Source of the DNA: Paenibacillus xylanivorans
GTDB taxonomy: Bacteria; Bacillota; Bacilli; Paenibacillales; Paenibacillaceae
DNA: 60,042 nt
Direction of reading: 5' to 3'
NCBI RefSeq assembly: GCF_001280595.1
Contig: NZ_LITU01000081.1
Location: 459,427-519,468 of the forward strand
The translations under genes were made by a program, and so were the position numbers. Below are positions 17,379 through 25,773 of the stretch, piece by piece; positions within the stretch are counted from its first letter, which is position 1; every line of letters begins with the position of its first letter. A model generated the notes under the pieces. That model saw nothing but the letters and a program-made list of their open reading frames with translations, searched no databases and was not told where the DNA came from.

Positions 17379-17402
17379 CAAAAGATATTATTATGTCATA
17401 AT
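17375..17402 (+). promoter_or_regulatory. Promoter of the NAD-salvage cluster with overlapping palindromic operator
   Basis: TTGACA (17375-17380), a 16-base spacer and CATAAT (17397-17402) form the promoter. The 13-base palindrome ATTATG-T-CATAAT (17390-17402) covers the -10 box, so a dimeric repressor bound there would block RNA polymerase. The Nudix/winged-helix gene just downstream is the obvious candidate regulator. Confidence 0.6.
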
Positions 17403-17436
17403 GAAAATATCAAAATGAGAATAGTCGGTGGTGCCC

Positions 17437-18240
17437 ATGAGCGAAAACTACGAACAATTCAATGCTGAAAGCGATGAACAGGCAGCACGTGCCTATAGTT
17501 CCAAGAAATATCGTACTCCCGATGGCGTTCCCGCCGATATCGTCATGTTCACCTTGACCAAGCGGGAGCGCAAGACGGTAACCAAGACACTTCCCATCCG
17601 GGAGTTGAAGGTAATGCTGATCAAACGCAAAGGTTGGCCTTTTGCCGGAAGATGGGCATTGCCGGGTGGATTTTGTCAGGAAAATGAATCCATCTATGGG
17701 GCTGCTAAGCGCGAGTTAATGGAAGAGACAGGTGTGGACGGTGGACATCTGGAGTACTTGAATGTATATAGTCAGCCTGGGCGTGACCCCAGAGGATGGA
17801 TTATCTCACATGCGTTTTTTGCGCTGGTAGAGGAATGGATGCTGGAACACCGTCAGGCAGCGGATGATGCTGAGGATGTTGGATTGTTTTCGATTCAGGA
17901 AGCCTTGCAAGAGCTCGAGCTTGCCTTTGATCACCGGACGATTATAGAAGATGCGTACCGGCGTATTCAGCAGCAAATGCTGGAAACGACGATTGCACGA
18001 CAGTTCCTGCCTCGTGACTTTACACTAAGCGAGTTATACCAAGTGATTCAGAGTGTTGTACCTGACTTTGAAGAGCCGAACTTCATTCGTAAGATCACTT
18101 CAACTCGCAGCCGCAAAGGCATAGTGGAAGAGGTTAGGGATGAGGAGGGCAACCTGCTAAGCTCCAATCAATACTCACAGCGGCCGGCGCAGCTATACCG
18201 TTTTACCGAGCTTGTACCTCGTCTTTCCATCTATACTTAA
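17437..18240 (+). CDS. Nudix hydrolase with C-terminal winged-helix region, NrtR-like
   Basis: A protein of about 267 residues with an N-terminal Nudix domain (about 35-170) and a C-terminal region (about 185-265) that resembles the winged helix of NrtR regulators of NAD metabolism (PRDFTLSELYQVIQSV). The Nudix box G(x5)E(x7)REUxEExGU is complete (GFCQENE to RELMEETGV), so it may keep ADP-ribose hydrolase activity, unlike many NrtR repressors. Genes for nicotinamidase and nicotinate phosphoribosyltransferase follow, which supports NAD-linked regulation. GTG codons at 17428 and 17431 are alternative starts. The ribosome site is weak. Confidence 0.82.
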   Translation: MSENYEQFNAESDEQAARAYSSKKYRTPDGVPADIVMFTLTKRERKTVTKTLPIRELKVMLIKRKGWPFAGRWALPGGFCQENESIYGAAKRELMEETGVDGGHLEYLNVYSQPGRDPRGWIISHAFFALVEEWMLEHRQAADDAEDVGLFSIQEALQELELAFDHRTIIEDAYRRIQQQMLETTIARQFLPRDFTLSELYQVIQSVVPDFEEPNFIRKITSTRSRKGIVEEVRDEEGNLLSSNQYSQRPAQLYRFTELVPRLSIYT

Positions 18241-18304
18241 TTCGCAAGCGAATCATGATGAATTGAATCAGGATCAGCCTATTCTCAAAAAGGGAGTGTG
18301 GACG

Positions 18305-18874
18305 ATGAAAGCACTGATTGTAATTGATTTTACACGTGATTTTGTGACAGGTTCGTTGCCTGTAGGCCAGCCTGCTGTGGAGATTGAAGAGACGATCGCA
18401 TCGATAACGGAGGCTTATTGCAATAATAAACATGAAGTTATTATGGCTGTCGATTTGCATGAAGAGAGTGATCCTTACCATCCGGAAACTGCCCTTTTTC
18501 CGCCCCATAACATCAGGGATACGGAGGGAAGACTGCTTTATGGTCGTCTAGCTCAGGTCATGAAAGAACGGGAAGCTCAGATCCGATGGATGGATAAAAC
18601 AAGATACAGCGCATTCTGCGGCACAGATCTGGAGCTGCGACTGCGTGAACGTGGAATAACAGACATTGCACTGATCGGTGTATGTACGGATATTTGCGTA
18701 CTGCACACGGCAATGGATGCTTATAATAAAGGTTTTCACATAACGGTATATGAAGATGCTGTAGCGAGCTTCAATCAAGCGGGACATGATTGGGCGCTTG
18801 GACATTTTCGTTCCAGCCTTGGGGCTCAGGTAATCAAAGCGAGCGATACCGTTATCGCAGGCTTGAACCTGTAA
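18305..18874 (+). CDS. pncA: Nicotinamidase / cysteine hydrolase
   Basis: A 189-residue isochorismatase-fold cysteine hydrolase that deamidates nicotinamide to nicotinate, the first step of NAD salvage. The catalytic aspartate is in VIDFTRDF near residue 9. The metal-site DxH is VDLHEES, the lysine is in MDKTRYSAF, and the nucleophilic cysteine is in GVCTDICVLHTA. The ORF is open from 18212, but the ATG at 18305 follows AGGGAGTG. It sits between an NrtR-like gene and pncB, which makes nicotinamidase much likelier than a generic isochorismatase. Confidence 0.9.
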   Translation: MKALIVIDFTRDFVTGSLPVGQPAVEIEETIASITEAYCNNKHEVIMAVDLHEESDPYHPETALFPPHNIRDTEGRLLYGRLAQVMKEREAQIRWMDKTRYSAFCGTDLELRLRERGITDIALIGVCTDICVLHTAMDAYNKGFHITVYEDAVASFNQAGHDWALGHFRSSLGAQVIKASDTVIAGLNL

Positions 18875-19066
18875 ACGAACCTTTCATCATATCCTGCTGA
18901 ACGAATGTTATGTTGCTGAGGAATATGGTGAATAGGAATAAACCGGAGACTTATGCAATGGTACGTTTACCAGAATCATGAATCATGAGGATTGAGTCTC
19001 CACATGTTGACCCGTGTCTGCAGGCTGGGCCTGTGGCACAAGCGGAAGTCAGAGAGGATGAGACAA

Positions 19067-20521
19067 ATGCAGACGACTAGCCTGGCTTTACATACGGATA
19101 AATATCAAATCAATATGATGTACGCTCACTGGGTGAATGGAACTCATAAACGGAAAGCGGTGTTTGAAGCCTATTTCCGCAAGCTTCCTTTTGGTAACGG
19201 ATATGCCGTTTTTGCCGGATTGGAACGGATTGTGAATTATATCAGCCAGCTTCGTTTTACGATGGAGGACATCAAATATTTATCCAAACAAGAGGAAAAT
19301 TACGATCCGGTCTTTCTGGAAGAGTTGCTCCAGTTTTCATTTCAGGGGACGATTCATTCCATGAAGGAAGGGGCACTCGTTTTTCCTGACGAACCGCTCA
19401 TTCGGGTAGAAGGCTCCATTATGGAGACACAACTGGTGGAGACGGCGATACTTAACTTCATGAATTATCAGACGTTAATTGCAACGAAGGCATCCCGGAT
19501 CAAACAGGTGGCGAGTCAGGACACATTGCTCGAATTTGGAACACGACGGGCACAGGAAGCGGATGCGGCCATTTGGGGGGCGCGTGCCTCCTATGTGGCA
19601 GGATTCCATGCTACGTCCAATATGCTGGCTGGAGAGCGCTTTGGAATTCCAACAGCAGGGACACATGCCCATTCATGGGTGCAAAGTTTTATGAGTGAGC
19701 AGGAGGCGTTTGACGTCTATGCCAAAGTGCTGCCAGATCAAGTGACACTGCTGGTGGATACTTTCGATACATTAAACAGTGGTGTTCCCCATGCAATCAA
19801 GACAGCCAAGAAGCTGGAAAGCCAAGGCAAAAAAATGAACGCGATTCGTCTGGATAGCGGTGACCTTGCGTATCTTTCCATTCAAGCCCGGCAGATGCTG
19901 GACGACGCTGGACTGGATTACGTCAAGATTGTAGCTTCCAACGACCTGGATGAAAATACAATTTTCAACCTTAAGGCGCAAGGAGCTCGCATCGATACAT
20001 GGGGAGTAGGTACACAGCTAATTACAGCTTCCGACCAGCCTTCTTTGGGTGGTGTGTACAAATTGGTGGAGCGTGAAGTGGATGGTGCCATGCTGCCTAC
20101 GATCAAAATCTCGGCCAATCCTGAAAAAGTCTCCACACCAGGTAAAAAAGAAGTCTTTCGGATCATTGATCCGAAAGATGGCAAGGCGATTGCAGATTAT
20201 ATCTGCTATCCAGGAGAAGAGCAGCCGCTACAGGGTGGGCCGCTCAAGCTGTTCAATCCGCTACACCCTTATCTGAAGAAGACAGTAACCCGCTACGAAG
20301 CAGTGAATATGCTGGAACCGATCTTTGTGAATGGGCGCAAAGTGTATGAACTGCCTACCCTTGATGAGATCCGCAGTTATCACCGGGAGCAGATGGATCT
20401 GTTCTGGCCTGAATATCTGCGTAAACTCAATCCTGAGATTTACCGTGTAAATATCAGCCCTGCGGCCTGGAATATGAAGCAGAAGCTTATTGCTGAACAC
20501 GTGCAGTCCACGGAAGAATGA
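19067..20521 (+). CDS. pncB: Nicotinate phosphoribosyltransferase
   Basis: A 484-residue enzyme that converts nicotinate and PRPP to nicotinate mononucleotide. Family motifs include LHTDKYQINMMYAHW at the start, EFGTRRAQEADAA with the active-site Arg, AGTHAHSWVQSF with the conserved His and IRLDSGDLAYLS. The C-terminal half is long, as in the PncB2-type enzymes of Firmicutes. The frame is open from 18992. The ATG at 19067 has GAGAGGATGAG upstream, though ATG 19058 is possible. It completes the nicotinamide-to-NaMN pathway with pncA. Confidence 0.95.
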   Translation: MQTTSLALHTDKYQINMMYAHWVNGTHKRKAVFEAYFRKLPFGNGYAVFAGLERIVNYISQLRFTMEDIKYLSKQEENYDPVFLEELLQFSFQGTIHSMKEGALVFPDEPLIRVEGSIMETQLVETAILNFMNYQTLIATKASRIKQVASQDTLLEFGTRRAQEADAAIWGARASYVAGFHATSNMLAGERFGIPTAGTHAHSWVQSFMSEQEAFDVYAKVLPDQVTLLVDTFDTLNSGVPHAIKTAKKLESQGKKMNAIRLDSGDLAYLSIQARQMLDDAGLDYVKIVASNDLDENTIFNLKAQGARIDTWGVGTQLITASDQPSLGGVYKLVEREVDGAMLPTIKISANPEKVSTPGKKEVFRIIDPKDGKAIADYICYPGEEQPLQGGPLKLFNPLHPYLKKTVTRYEAVNMLEPIFVNGRKVYELPTLDEIRSYHREQMDLFWPEYLRKLNPEIYRVNISPAAWNMKQKLIAEHVQSTEE

Positions 20522-20527
20522 ACAACT

Positions 20528-20571
20528 AAAGGGCATAACCGGAAGAAAGTATACCGTGTTATGCCTTTTTG
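20528..20571 (+). terminator. Intrinsic terminator after pncB
   Basis: GGCATAAC-CGG pairs with CCG-T-GTTATGCC and a T5 run follows, closing the NAD-salvage unit. Confidence 0.75.
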
Positions 20572-20824
20572 CTCTTCCGCCATTATGTCCAACAGGACGT
20601 CGGACTGTGTGTGAAACATCATGGACAGACTGTGCATGAACTGCGGTATACTATACCTTCAACGGACGCAGGCTCACAAGGGAAATTTAAAGCAATTATT
20701 TCTCGGGAAAGCGCAGGAGACGCCAAATCCCGCATCTTTCCGAGCTTGCCTTTCGACATAATCCATTTCTGTGGCTGTTTCAACAGCGCATCGGCCGGGG
20801 ATGAAAGAAAGAGGAGGTGCAACC

Positions 20825-21478
20825 ATGAGATGGATGTTGGCATTGATCTGGGTGGCCTTTATTGTGTATGCCTGGTTGTGGGTACCTGGGCAGTCACTTG
20901 GGAGTGACCCTGTGTTTTAAAGAGCTGGTTACACTGCAAAGCAAGGAACCCTGGCTGCTGACCGTATTTTCGTGGCTTGGGATTTATCCGGCGATTTTCG
21001 CTTGTCTTTTGTTAAGGAAGTCAGTGAAAGCGAGAGGATCTCATGTACCTGCTTGGCCCTTTGTACTGCTGTCTTTCGGTTTGGGAGCCTTTGCGCTGCT
21101 GCCGTATTTTGCATGGTCCTCGCCAACGTACAGAGGTTCGGGCTACGAATGCCTCTCCTTTGGCAGTCAGCGTGAATCGGGTATTGGACGTGTGGCAGCT
21201 CATAAGTTGACCCATGTGATCTTGTTGCTGCTTATACTGGGTACAGGCTTCTATGCAGTGCAGTGACTCAAGGCAATCCTGATGTATACATGGAAGCGTT
21301 CAGGGATTCTTCCTTTGTACATATTATGACGATTGATTTCGTCATGCTGACATTACTTTCCGTGATCGCATTGTTCAGGGATGCTTCTGGCACTCGTCGT
21401 TCTCGCGGGTGGGCAGTTGCAGGGGTAATCCCATTGATAGGCCCACTCATTTATTTAATGACAAGCCAGAGAGCTTGA
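20825..21478 (+). pseudogene. Frame-broken multipass membrane-protein gene
   Basis: A start with an excellent AGAGGAGGTG site gives MRWMLALIWVAFIVYAW, then a stop at 20918-20920. The same protein clearly continues in the next frame from KELVTLQSKEPWLL, as if one T of the TTTT at 20915-20918 were extra. That frame carries two or three more membrane helices and ends at 21264-21266. The last part (DVYMEAFRDSSFVHIMTIDF to GPLIYLMTSQ) is in the original frame. A middle segment near 21142-21205 reads better in the third frame. Together it would be one protein of roughly 215 residues with about six membrane helices. Either the gene is decayed or the sequence has indel errors. Confidence 0.72.
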
Positions 21479-21578
21479 GTTTGACGGATTCCCTACTTAT
21501 GCTTGTTTAAGCTGAAGGCGAACAATTCACCAAGTGAATAGAAATATATGTAAATTATAACTAAGGAGAGGATATCGA

Positions 21579-22598
21579 ATGGAAAATACTTTTCCTGCCT
21601 ATGTCGTACGTAAAGAAGAACAGGGTGGCGTAAAGGCTGCTATGGAGCAGCTGACGAAAGAGGATTTGCCTAATGGTGACGTAACCTTACAGGTTCAATA
21701 CTCAAGCGTCAATTTTAAAGATGGACTTGCCACAACAGAAAAGGGTGGTGTGGTTCGCGCATATCCGATCGTGCCGGGAATCGATCTTGCAGGGATTGTA
21801 GAGGAATCCGTGAGCGGTCGGTTTGCACCGGGGGATCGGGTAATCAGCACAGGTTTCGAGCCGGGCGTGTCTCATTTTGGCGGGTATAGTCAATATGCGC
21901 GTCTGCGCAGCGAATGGCTCGTTCCTCTACCGCATGGACTCAGTGAGAAGGAAGCGATGGCGATTGGAACGGCAGGGTTCACGGCAGCACTTTCGGTAGA
22001 TGCATTGCTGCGGGCTGGAGTGACTCCGGAAATGGGCAATATTTTGGTGACGGGAGCAACCGGAGGGGTAGGCAGTATGGCGGTGGCTATTCTGGCGAAG
22101 CTGGGATTTGAAGTGACAGCAAGTACAGGCAAAAAAGATCAACAGGAGCAATTGCTTCGGGATTTGGGCGCCTCACATGTCATTTCACGCGAAGAAGCGG
22201 ATGCGCCAGCCAAGGGTGCGATGGGCAAACAGCTCTGGGCAGGTGTTATTGATCCAGCCGCAGGTCCGGCACTGGCGGAGCGTCTGAAGCAGATTCAATA
22301 CGGAGGCGCTGTCGCCGTATCAGGCTTAACCGGAGGAGCTGCATTCGAGTCCACCGTATTTCCGTTCATTTTGCGGGGGATTCAATTGATTGGGATTGAC
22401 TCTGTCTATTGTCCGATGGAACGGCGGGAACGGATATGGAAGCTGCTTGGCGGAGAATGGAAGCCGGACCGGGCACTGGAGCTGGGGATTCGGGAAATCT
22501 CATGGGCACAGCTGCCTCAGACACTGGAGACGATCCTCAAGGGCGGTGCTGTAGGTCGTACTGTAGTCAATACGATGTCGGATACGTCTGCCGAATAA
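21579..22598 (+). CDS. YhdH/AcuI-type NADPH-dependent oxidoreductase
   Basis: A 339-residue zinc-free medium-chain dehydrogenase/reductase of the YhdH/YhfP (acrylyl-CoA reductase) group. The N-terminal catalytic domain has VQYSSVNFKDGLA and PIVPGIDLAGIVEES. The Rossmann domain has ILVTGATGGVGSMAV, and the C-terminal segment has GIQLIGIDSVYCPMERR, a hallmark of this group. It probably reduces an activated alkene such as acryloyl-CoA with NADPH; the true substrate is unknown. The ATG follows AAGGAGAGG. Confidence 0.9.
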   Translation: MENTFPAYVVRKEEQGGVKAAMEQLTKEDLPNGDVTLQVQYSSVNFKDGLATTEKGGVVRAYPIVPGIDLAGIVEESVSGRFAPGDRVISTGFEPGVSHFGGYSQYARLRSEWLVPLPHGLSEKEAMAIGTAGFTAALSVDALLRAGVTPEMGNILVTGATGGVGSMAVAILAKLGFEVTASTGKKDQQEQLLRDLGASHVISREEADAPAKGAMGKQLWAGVIDPAAGPALAERLKQIQYGGAVAVSGLTGGAAFESTVFPFILRGIQLIGIDSVYCPMERRERIWKLLGGEWKPDRALELGIREISWAQLPQTLETILKGGAVGRTVVNTMSDTSAE

Positions 22599-22672
22599 GA
22601 TTCTTTTCTCCTAGACATGCTAACTCTACCTGAGAGCGTCACGGTGAATGTGGCGAGAAAGGAAGGATGAGT

Positions 22673-23227
22673 ATGCGTGTTGGCGGAAAAGGATTGCACC
22701 CTAACTCTGGCCGTGTGAAGTCTGCCCTGTTCAGTATAATCATGGTGATGTGTGTATTATCCCTAGTGGCTTGTTCAGCATCATCTGTTGAGCAGGAGCG
22801 GAAAATATATACCCGACAAGCGACAGATGAAGGCATTGTACGGGCAAAGAGCCAGGGCCACGGGTTAAACGGTCCATTGATTCAGGAGCTGGATGACGCT
22901 TTTACTGCAAAAGGCATCAAATTGATGAATAATATGTCTGCAGATGATGGTGAGGACGGAATCTCTTACATGTACTTGCTGAATGGAAGTGGCAGACATA
23001 TTGTAAAGGTCCACATTTTCAGGGATGTCGGTACACGAATTGCGCGGATGAATGAAATGTATGGTAATGATGGCGATGAGGCTGTGATGGAAAATGTTCT
23101 TGGCAAAACAACGATCCGCAGCAAAGATTACGTTTCACTGGTCTATACGGCTTCAGGTGGAGAAAAGGACGATTATGAAGAGAACGTCATGCAGGTATTC
23201 CAGCATGTGCTTGAGCAACTGAAGTGA
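22673..23227 (+). CDS. Predicted lipoprotein, unknown function
   Basis: A protein of about 184 residues with a basic N-terminus, a hydrophobic segment (ALFSIIMVMCVLSLVAC) and a lipobox LVAC followed by Ser, so it should be a diacylglycerol-anchored lipoprotein after signal peptidase II cleavage. The mature part is hydrophilic with an alpha/beta pattern (SYMYLLNGSGRHIVKVHIF, then SLVYTASGGEKDDYEENVMQVFQHVL). It has the size of a small solute- or stress-type lipoprotein, but I do not recognise the family. Start is ATG 22673 or ATG 22667, both after AAGGAAGG. Confidence 0.78.
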   Translation: MRVGGKGLHPNSGRVKSALFSIIMVMCVLSLVACSASSVEQERKIYTRQATDEGIVRAKSQGHGLNGPLIQELDDAFTAKGIKLMNNMSADDGEDGISYMYLLNGSGRHIVKVHIFRDVGTRIARMNEMYGNDGDEAVMENVLGKTTIRSKDYVSLVYTASGGEKDDYEENVMQVFQHVLEQLK

Positions 23228-23252
23228 TAGAGACGTCTAAAATAAACCCGAA

Positions 23253-23280
23253 AAACCCGTCTGATCATTCAGACGGGTTT
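23253..23280. terminator. Bidirectional terminator between the lipoprotein gene and moaB
   Basis: AAACCCGTCTGA and TCAGACGGGTTT form a perfect 12-bp stem around TCAT. The moaB stop codon (minus strand) lies inside the right arm, so one hairpin serves both converging genes. Confidence 0.75.
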
Positions 23281-23787
23281 ATATATTTCACGCATAACAT
23301 GCCTAAGCTCTGGCAAAATGAGTTTTTCCATTGCCAGCTTGACCGCTCCTTTGGAGCCTGGCATGGAGAATACGGCCGTACGCCCAATCGTTCCGGCAAC
23401 CGCCCGGCTAAGAATGGCAGCAGAACCGATATCCTCGGTATAACTGAGGAAGCGAAAGATTTCTCCAAAGCCCGGCAGCTCCTTATCGAGTAGTGAGGAT
23501 ACAGCCTCATATGTTGTATCACGGGGTGCAATTCCGGTTCCGCCACTGAGCAGTACGGCTTCGATATCGTCACGAACCGCTGCATCTTGCAGGATGCTTT
23601 GAATGGTTTCGGTTTCATCCGGTGTAATAATATAATCAACGATTTGATAGCCTGATTCAGTCAACAGCTTATGCATAAGCTGTCCGCTTGTATCAGTGTC
23701 CTTGGTGCGGGTATCCGATACGGTTACAATCATGCAGGATACCGTGTCAGGGGCTTCCTGACGATGTTGTTCCACTGAATTGGTCAT
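23269..23787 (-). CDS. moaB: Molybdenum cofactor biosynthesis protein B
   Basis: A 172-residue MoaB/MogA-fold protein, associated with molybdopterin adenylylation. It has CMIVTVSDTRTKDTDTSG at the start, the substrate loop LLSGGTGIAPRDTT and the FSMPGSKGAVKLAM motif. The minus-strand frame is open up to 23853. The ATG at 23787 has AGGAGGATG in front of it and gives the family length. No other molybdenum-cofactor gene lies in the window, so it is an isolated member of the pathway. Confidence 0.92.
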   Translation of the reverse strand: MTNSVEQHRQEAPDTVSCMIVTVSDTRTKDTDTSGQLMHKLLTESGYQIVDYIITPDETETIQSILQDAAVRDDIEAVLLSGGTGIAPRDTTYEAVSSLLDKELPGFGEIFRFLSYTEDIGSAAILSRAVAGTIGRTAVFSMPGSKGAVKLAMEKLILPELRHVMREIYKPV

Positions 23788-23956
23788 AACGCATCCTCCT
23801 CCAATCAACATGTTCTCATAGCATAGACCATTCAGTAGAATGAGGCAATGCACTTACAAATAGAAGGCCAGGATTGCACAAAGATTGCAGGATAGTGTAC
23901 ACTCGCTAGGATAGAGATAGACCAGTTTCATTGGACAAATAGAGAGGTGAACAACG

Positions 23957-25096
23957 ATGAGTGAATTAAAAGCAAATGAATCATCCATACCTGTATATAT
24001 ATTGTCAGGCTTTTTGGGAAGTGGCAAAACGACACTGCTTGTTCAACTGATTGAACATTGGCAAAAGCAGGGTCTCCGTCCCGCAGTGGTCATGAATGAA
24101 TTGGGGGAAGTCAATCTGGATGGTCAGATGGTGGATTCTACCGTTCCCATGACGGAAATGTTAGGAGGATGCATCTGCTGTACCGTGCGCGGTGACTTGG
24201 GGCTGCAACTTGCCGATCTCGTGCAGGAGGAATCGCCAGATGTCATTATCATTGAAGCAACGGGAGCGGCGAATCCGATGGAGATTCTGGATGCAGTAAC
24301 GGAAACGTCCCTCTATATGCGACTGGAGCTGAAAAGCCTGATTACCGTGGTGGATGCCGCGCATCTGTCAGGGCTGTACCAGGAGCAGAAGGGACAAACC
24401 TTCAAACTGATGCAGGAGCAGATTCGCTGTGCTTCGGTACTTCTCCTGAACAAAACGGACCGGGTGAACGAGCAGCAGTTGGCAGATCTACGGGACCTGT
24501 TGGCACGCTGGAACGGTTTCGCTCCGGCAATATCTACGGTGAAGTGTGAAGTCGACATGGATATGCTGCTTCGCAGTGGAGACAATGTGCATGCCTATCA
24601 ATCTGTTGATGAAACGAGTAAACATGCGAATAAGGAACAAAACGTGCATTCCGAAGCTTGTGCAGAGCATAGCTGCAGCCATAATCATGGACATGAACAT
24701 CATGAGCATGTGGATCATAATCACGAAGCCCATCAACATTCCGACGTGAATGTCCATGGTCATCCTCATGATCACGACCATAATCATGCCCACTCCCACG
24801 CTTCGCATGAGCACGTCATGGTGTACACCCACTATTTCACTAAGCCGGTGAACAGTGAGGCCTTTGAGCGTTTGATATCCGAGTTACCACGGGACGTGTA
24901 CCGGGCAAAAGGGATTTTAACTTTTAGTGATACGTCCAGTCGGTTCTGGTTCCAATACGCCTATCGGGAATCGGATTATATGAAGATCACCCCTCAGGGT
25001 GATGTACCGAACGTAGCTGTGTTTATAGGTGAGCACTTTGATCAAACGGTCATTCGTAACCAATTGCTGGAATTAGAAGCGACAAATGAGGCTTAA
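23957..25096 (+). CDS. COG0523 GTPase metallochaperone with histidine-rich loop
   Basis: A 379-residue G3E GTPase of the CobW/COG0523 group, which hands metal (often zinc) to client proteins. The P-loop is GFLGSGKTTLL near residue 18, the metal-binding CxCC is GGCICCTVRGD near residue 70, and the base-recognition motif is LNKTD near residue 164. Residues about 230-290 are extremely histidine-rich (around 25 His in 60 residues), a likely metal reservoir. The C-terminal CobW domain follows. No Zur box was recognised upstream. The next gene encodes a cysteine-rich copper-type protein, so the pair may form a metal-handling unit. Confidence 0.9.
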   Translation: MSELKANESSIPVYILSGFLGSGKTTLLVQLIEHWQKQGLRPAVVMNELGEVNLDGQMVDSTVPMTEMLGGCICCTVRGDLGLQLADLVQEESPDVIIIEATGAANPMEILDAVTETSLYMRLELKSLITVVDAAHLSGLYQEQKGQTFKLMQEQIRCASVLLLNKTDRVNEQQLADLRDLLARWNGFAPAISTVKCEVDMDMLLRSGDNVHAYQSVDETSKHANKEQNVHSEACAEHSCSHNHGHEHHEHVDHNHEAHQHSDVNVHGHPHDHDHNHAHSHASHEHVMVYTHYFTKPVNSEAFERLISELPRDVYRAKGILTFSDTSSRFWFQYAYRESDYMKITPQGDVPNVAVFIGEHFDQTVIRNQLLELEATNEA

Positions 25097-25109
25097 ATGA
25101 TTCAAGGTT

Positions 25110-25155
25110 CCTCCAGACGGGGTATTAAGAAGCATAGCAAACTTAGTCTGGGAGG
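25110..25155 (+). promoter_or_regulatory. Stem that would hide the ribosome site of the Cys-rich gene
   Basis: CCTCCAGAC (25110-25118) pairs with GTCTGGGAGG (25146-25155) with one bulged base. The right arm is the Shine-Dalgarno region of the next gene, so folding would limit its translation. Confidence 0.45.
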
Positions 25156-25164
25156 TAACTTTAA

Positions 25165-25500
25165 ATGACACAACAACAATATCAACAATGTATCGATGCT
25201 TGCCTGGAGTGTATGAATGCTTGCAATGTATGTTACATATCGAGTCTGAAGGAATATGATCTGGCAATGTTGCGTGATTGCATTCGTTTGGATCGGGAAT
25301 GTGCAGAAATCTGCAGCTTTGCTGCTCAATCCATGACACGCGGAAGTGATTTCATCGCCGAAATTTGCGAACTGTGTGTGAAAGCATGTGAAGCTTGTGC
25401 TGCTGAGTGTGGTAAACATGAACATGATCACTGTCAGGCTTGTGCAGAAGCTTGCCGCGAATGTGCAGAGGCTTGCCGTATGATGGCTGCAGTAGCATAA
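25165..25500 (+). CDS. Cysteine-rich four-helix-bundle copper-binding protein (DUF326)
   Basis: A 111-residue protein with 18 cysteines spaced mainly as CxxC and CxxxC along four predicted helices (CIDACLECMNACNVC, CIRLDRECAEIC, CELCVKACEACAAEC, CQACAEACRECAEAC). This is the pattern of the DUF326/Csp copper-storage proteins, whose helices face their thiols inward to hold many Cu(I) ions. A short HEHDH loop joins helices three and four. There is no signal peptide, so storage would be cytosolic. The ATG has GGGAGG ahead, partly within a predicted stem. Confidence 0.9.
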   Translation: MTQQQYQQCIDACLECMNACNVCYISSLKEYDLAMLRDCIRLDRECAEICSFAAQSMTRGSDFIAEICELCVKACEACAAECGKHEHDHCQACAEACRECAEACRMMAAVA

Positions 25501-25528
25501 ATATATTCCCATTGGATTAAACATAAAA

Positions 25529-25633
25529 AGCCGAGTAATATGCATGATATTAGGCTGATCCCCTCATAGTAGGAAACGAAATAAGGACATCCGATAGATG
25601 GACTTCAACGTTGCTTGCTAGAGGGGATTTTTT
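25529..25633 (+). terminator. Two stacked hairpins with T run after the Cys-rich gene
   Basis: AGCC...TAATAT and ATATTA-GGCT (25529-25556) form a first hairpin. ATCCCCTC (25558-25565) then pairs with GAGGGGAT (25621-25628), with further imperfect pairing inside and a T6 run after it. The second is a long-armed terminator; the structure is larger than needed for simple termination. Confidence 0.6.
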
Positions 25634-25722
25634 ACGAATACATCATGGTAAGGATTTTCACAATCAGATGGTCAGAACAACTACCGCTAGCACGCTCTTC
25701 ATTGGAAAATGCATGTAACAGG

Positions 25723-25751
25723 TTGCCAAAGCCGAACTTGATCTGTATAAT
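25723..25751 (+). promoter_or_regulatory. Promoter of the T-box argS transcript
   Basis: TTGCCA (25723-25728), a 17-base spacer and a perfect TATAAT (25746-25751), just before the T-box leader. Confidence 0.75.
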
Positions 25752-25773
25752 GATGGAAATGAATTGAAATGAT

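Noticed and set aside
20569..20907. A 112-residue plus-strand ORF after pncB
   Set aside because: It begins inside the pncB terminator, has no ribosome site, and its second half is a different frame of the well-started membrane-protein gene at 20825.
24650..24830. Repetitive CAT/CAC-rich DNA that resembles a simple repeat array
   Set aside because: It is in frame and encodes the histidine-rich loop of the COG0523 protein; units are irregular, so it is neither CRISPR nor a true tandem array.
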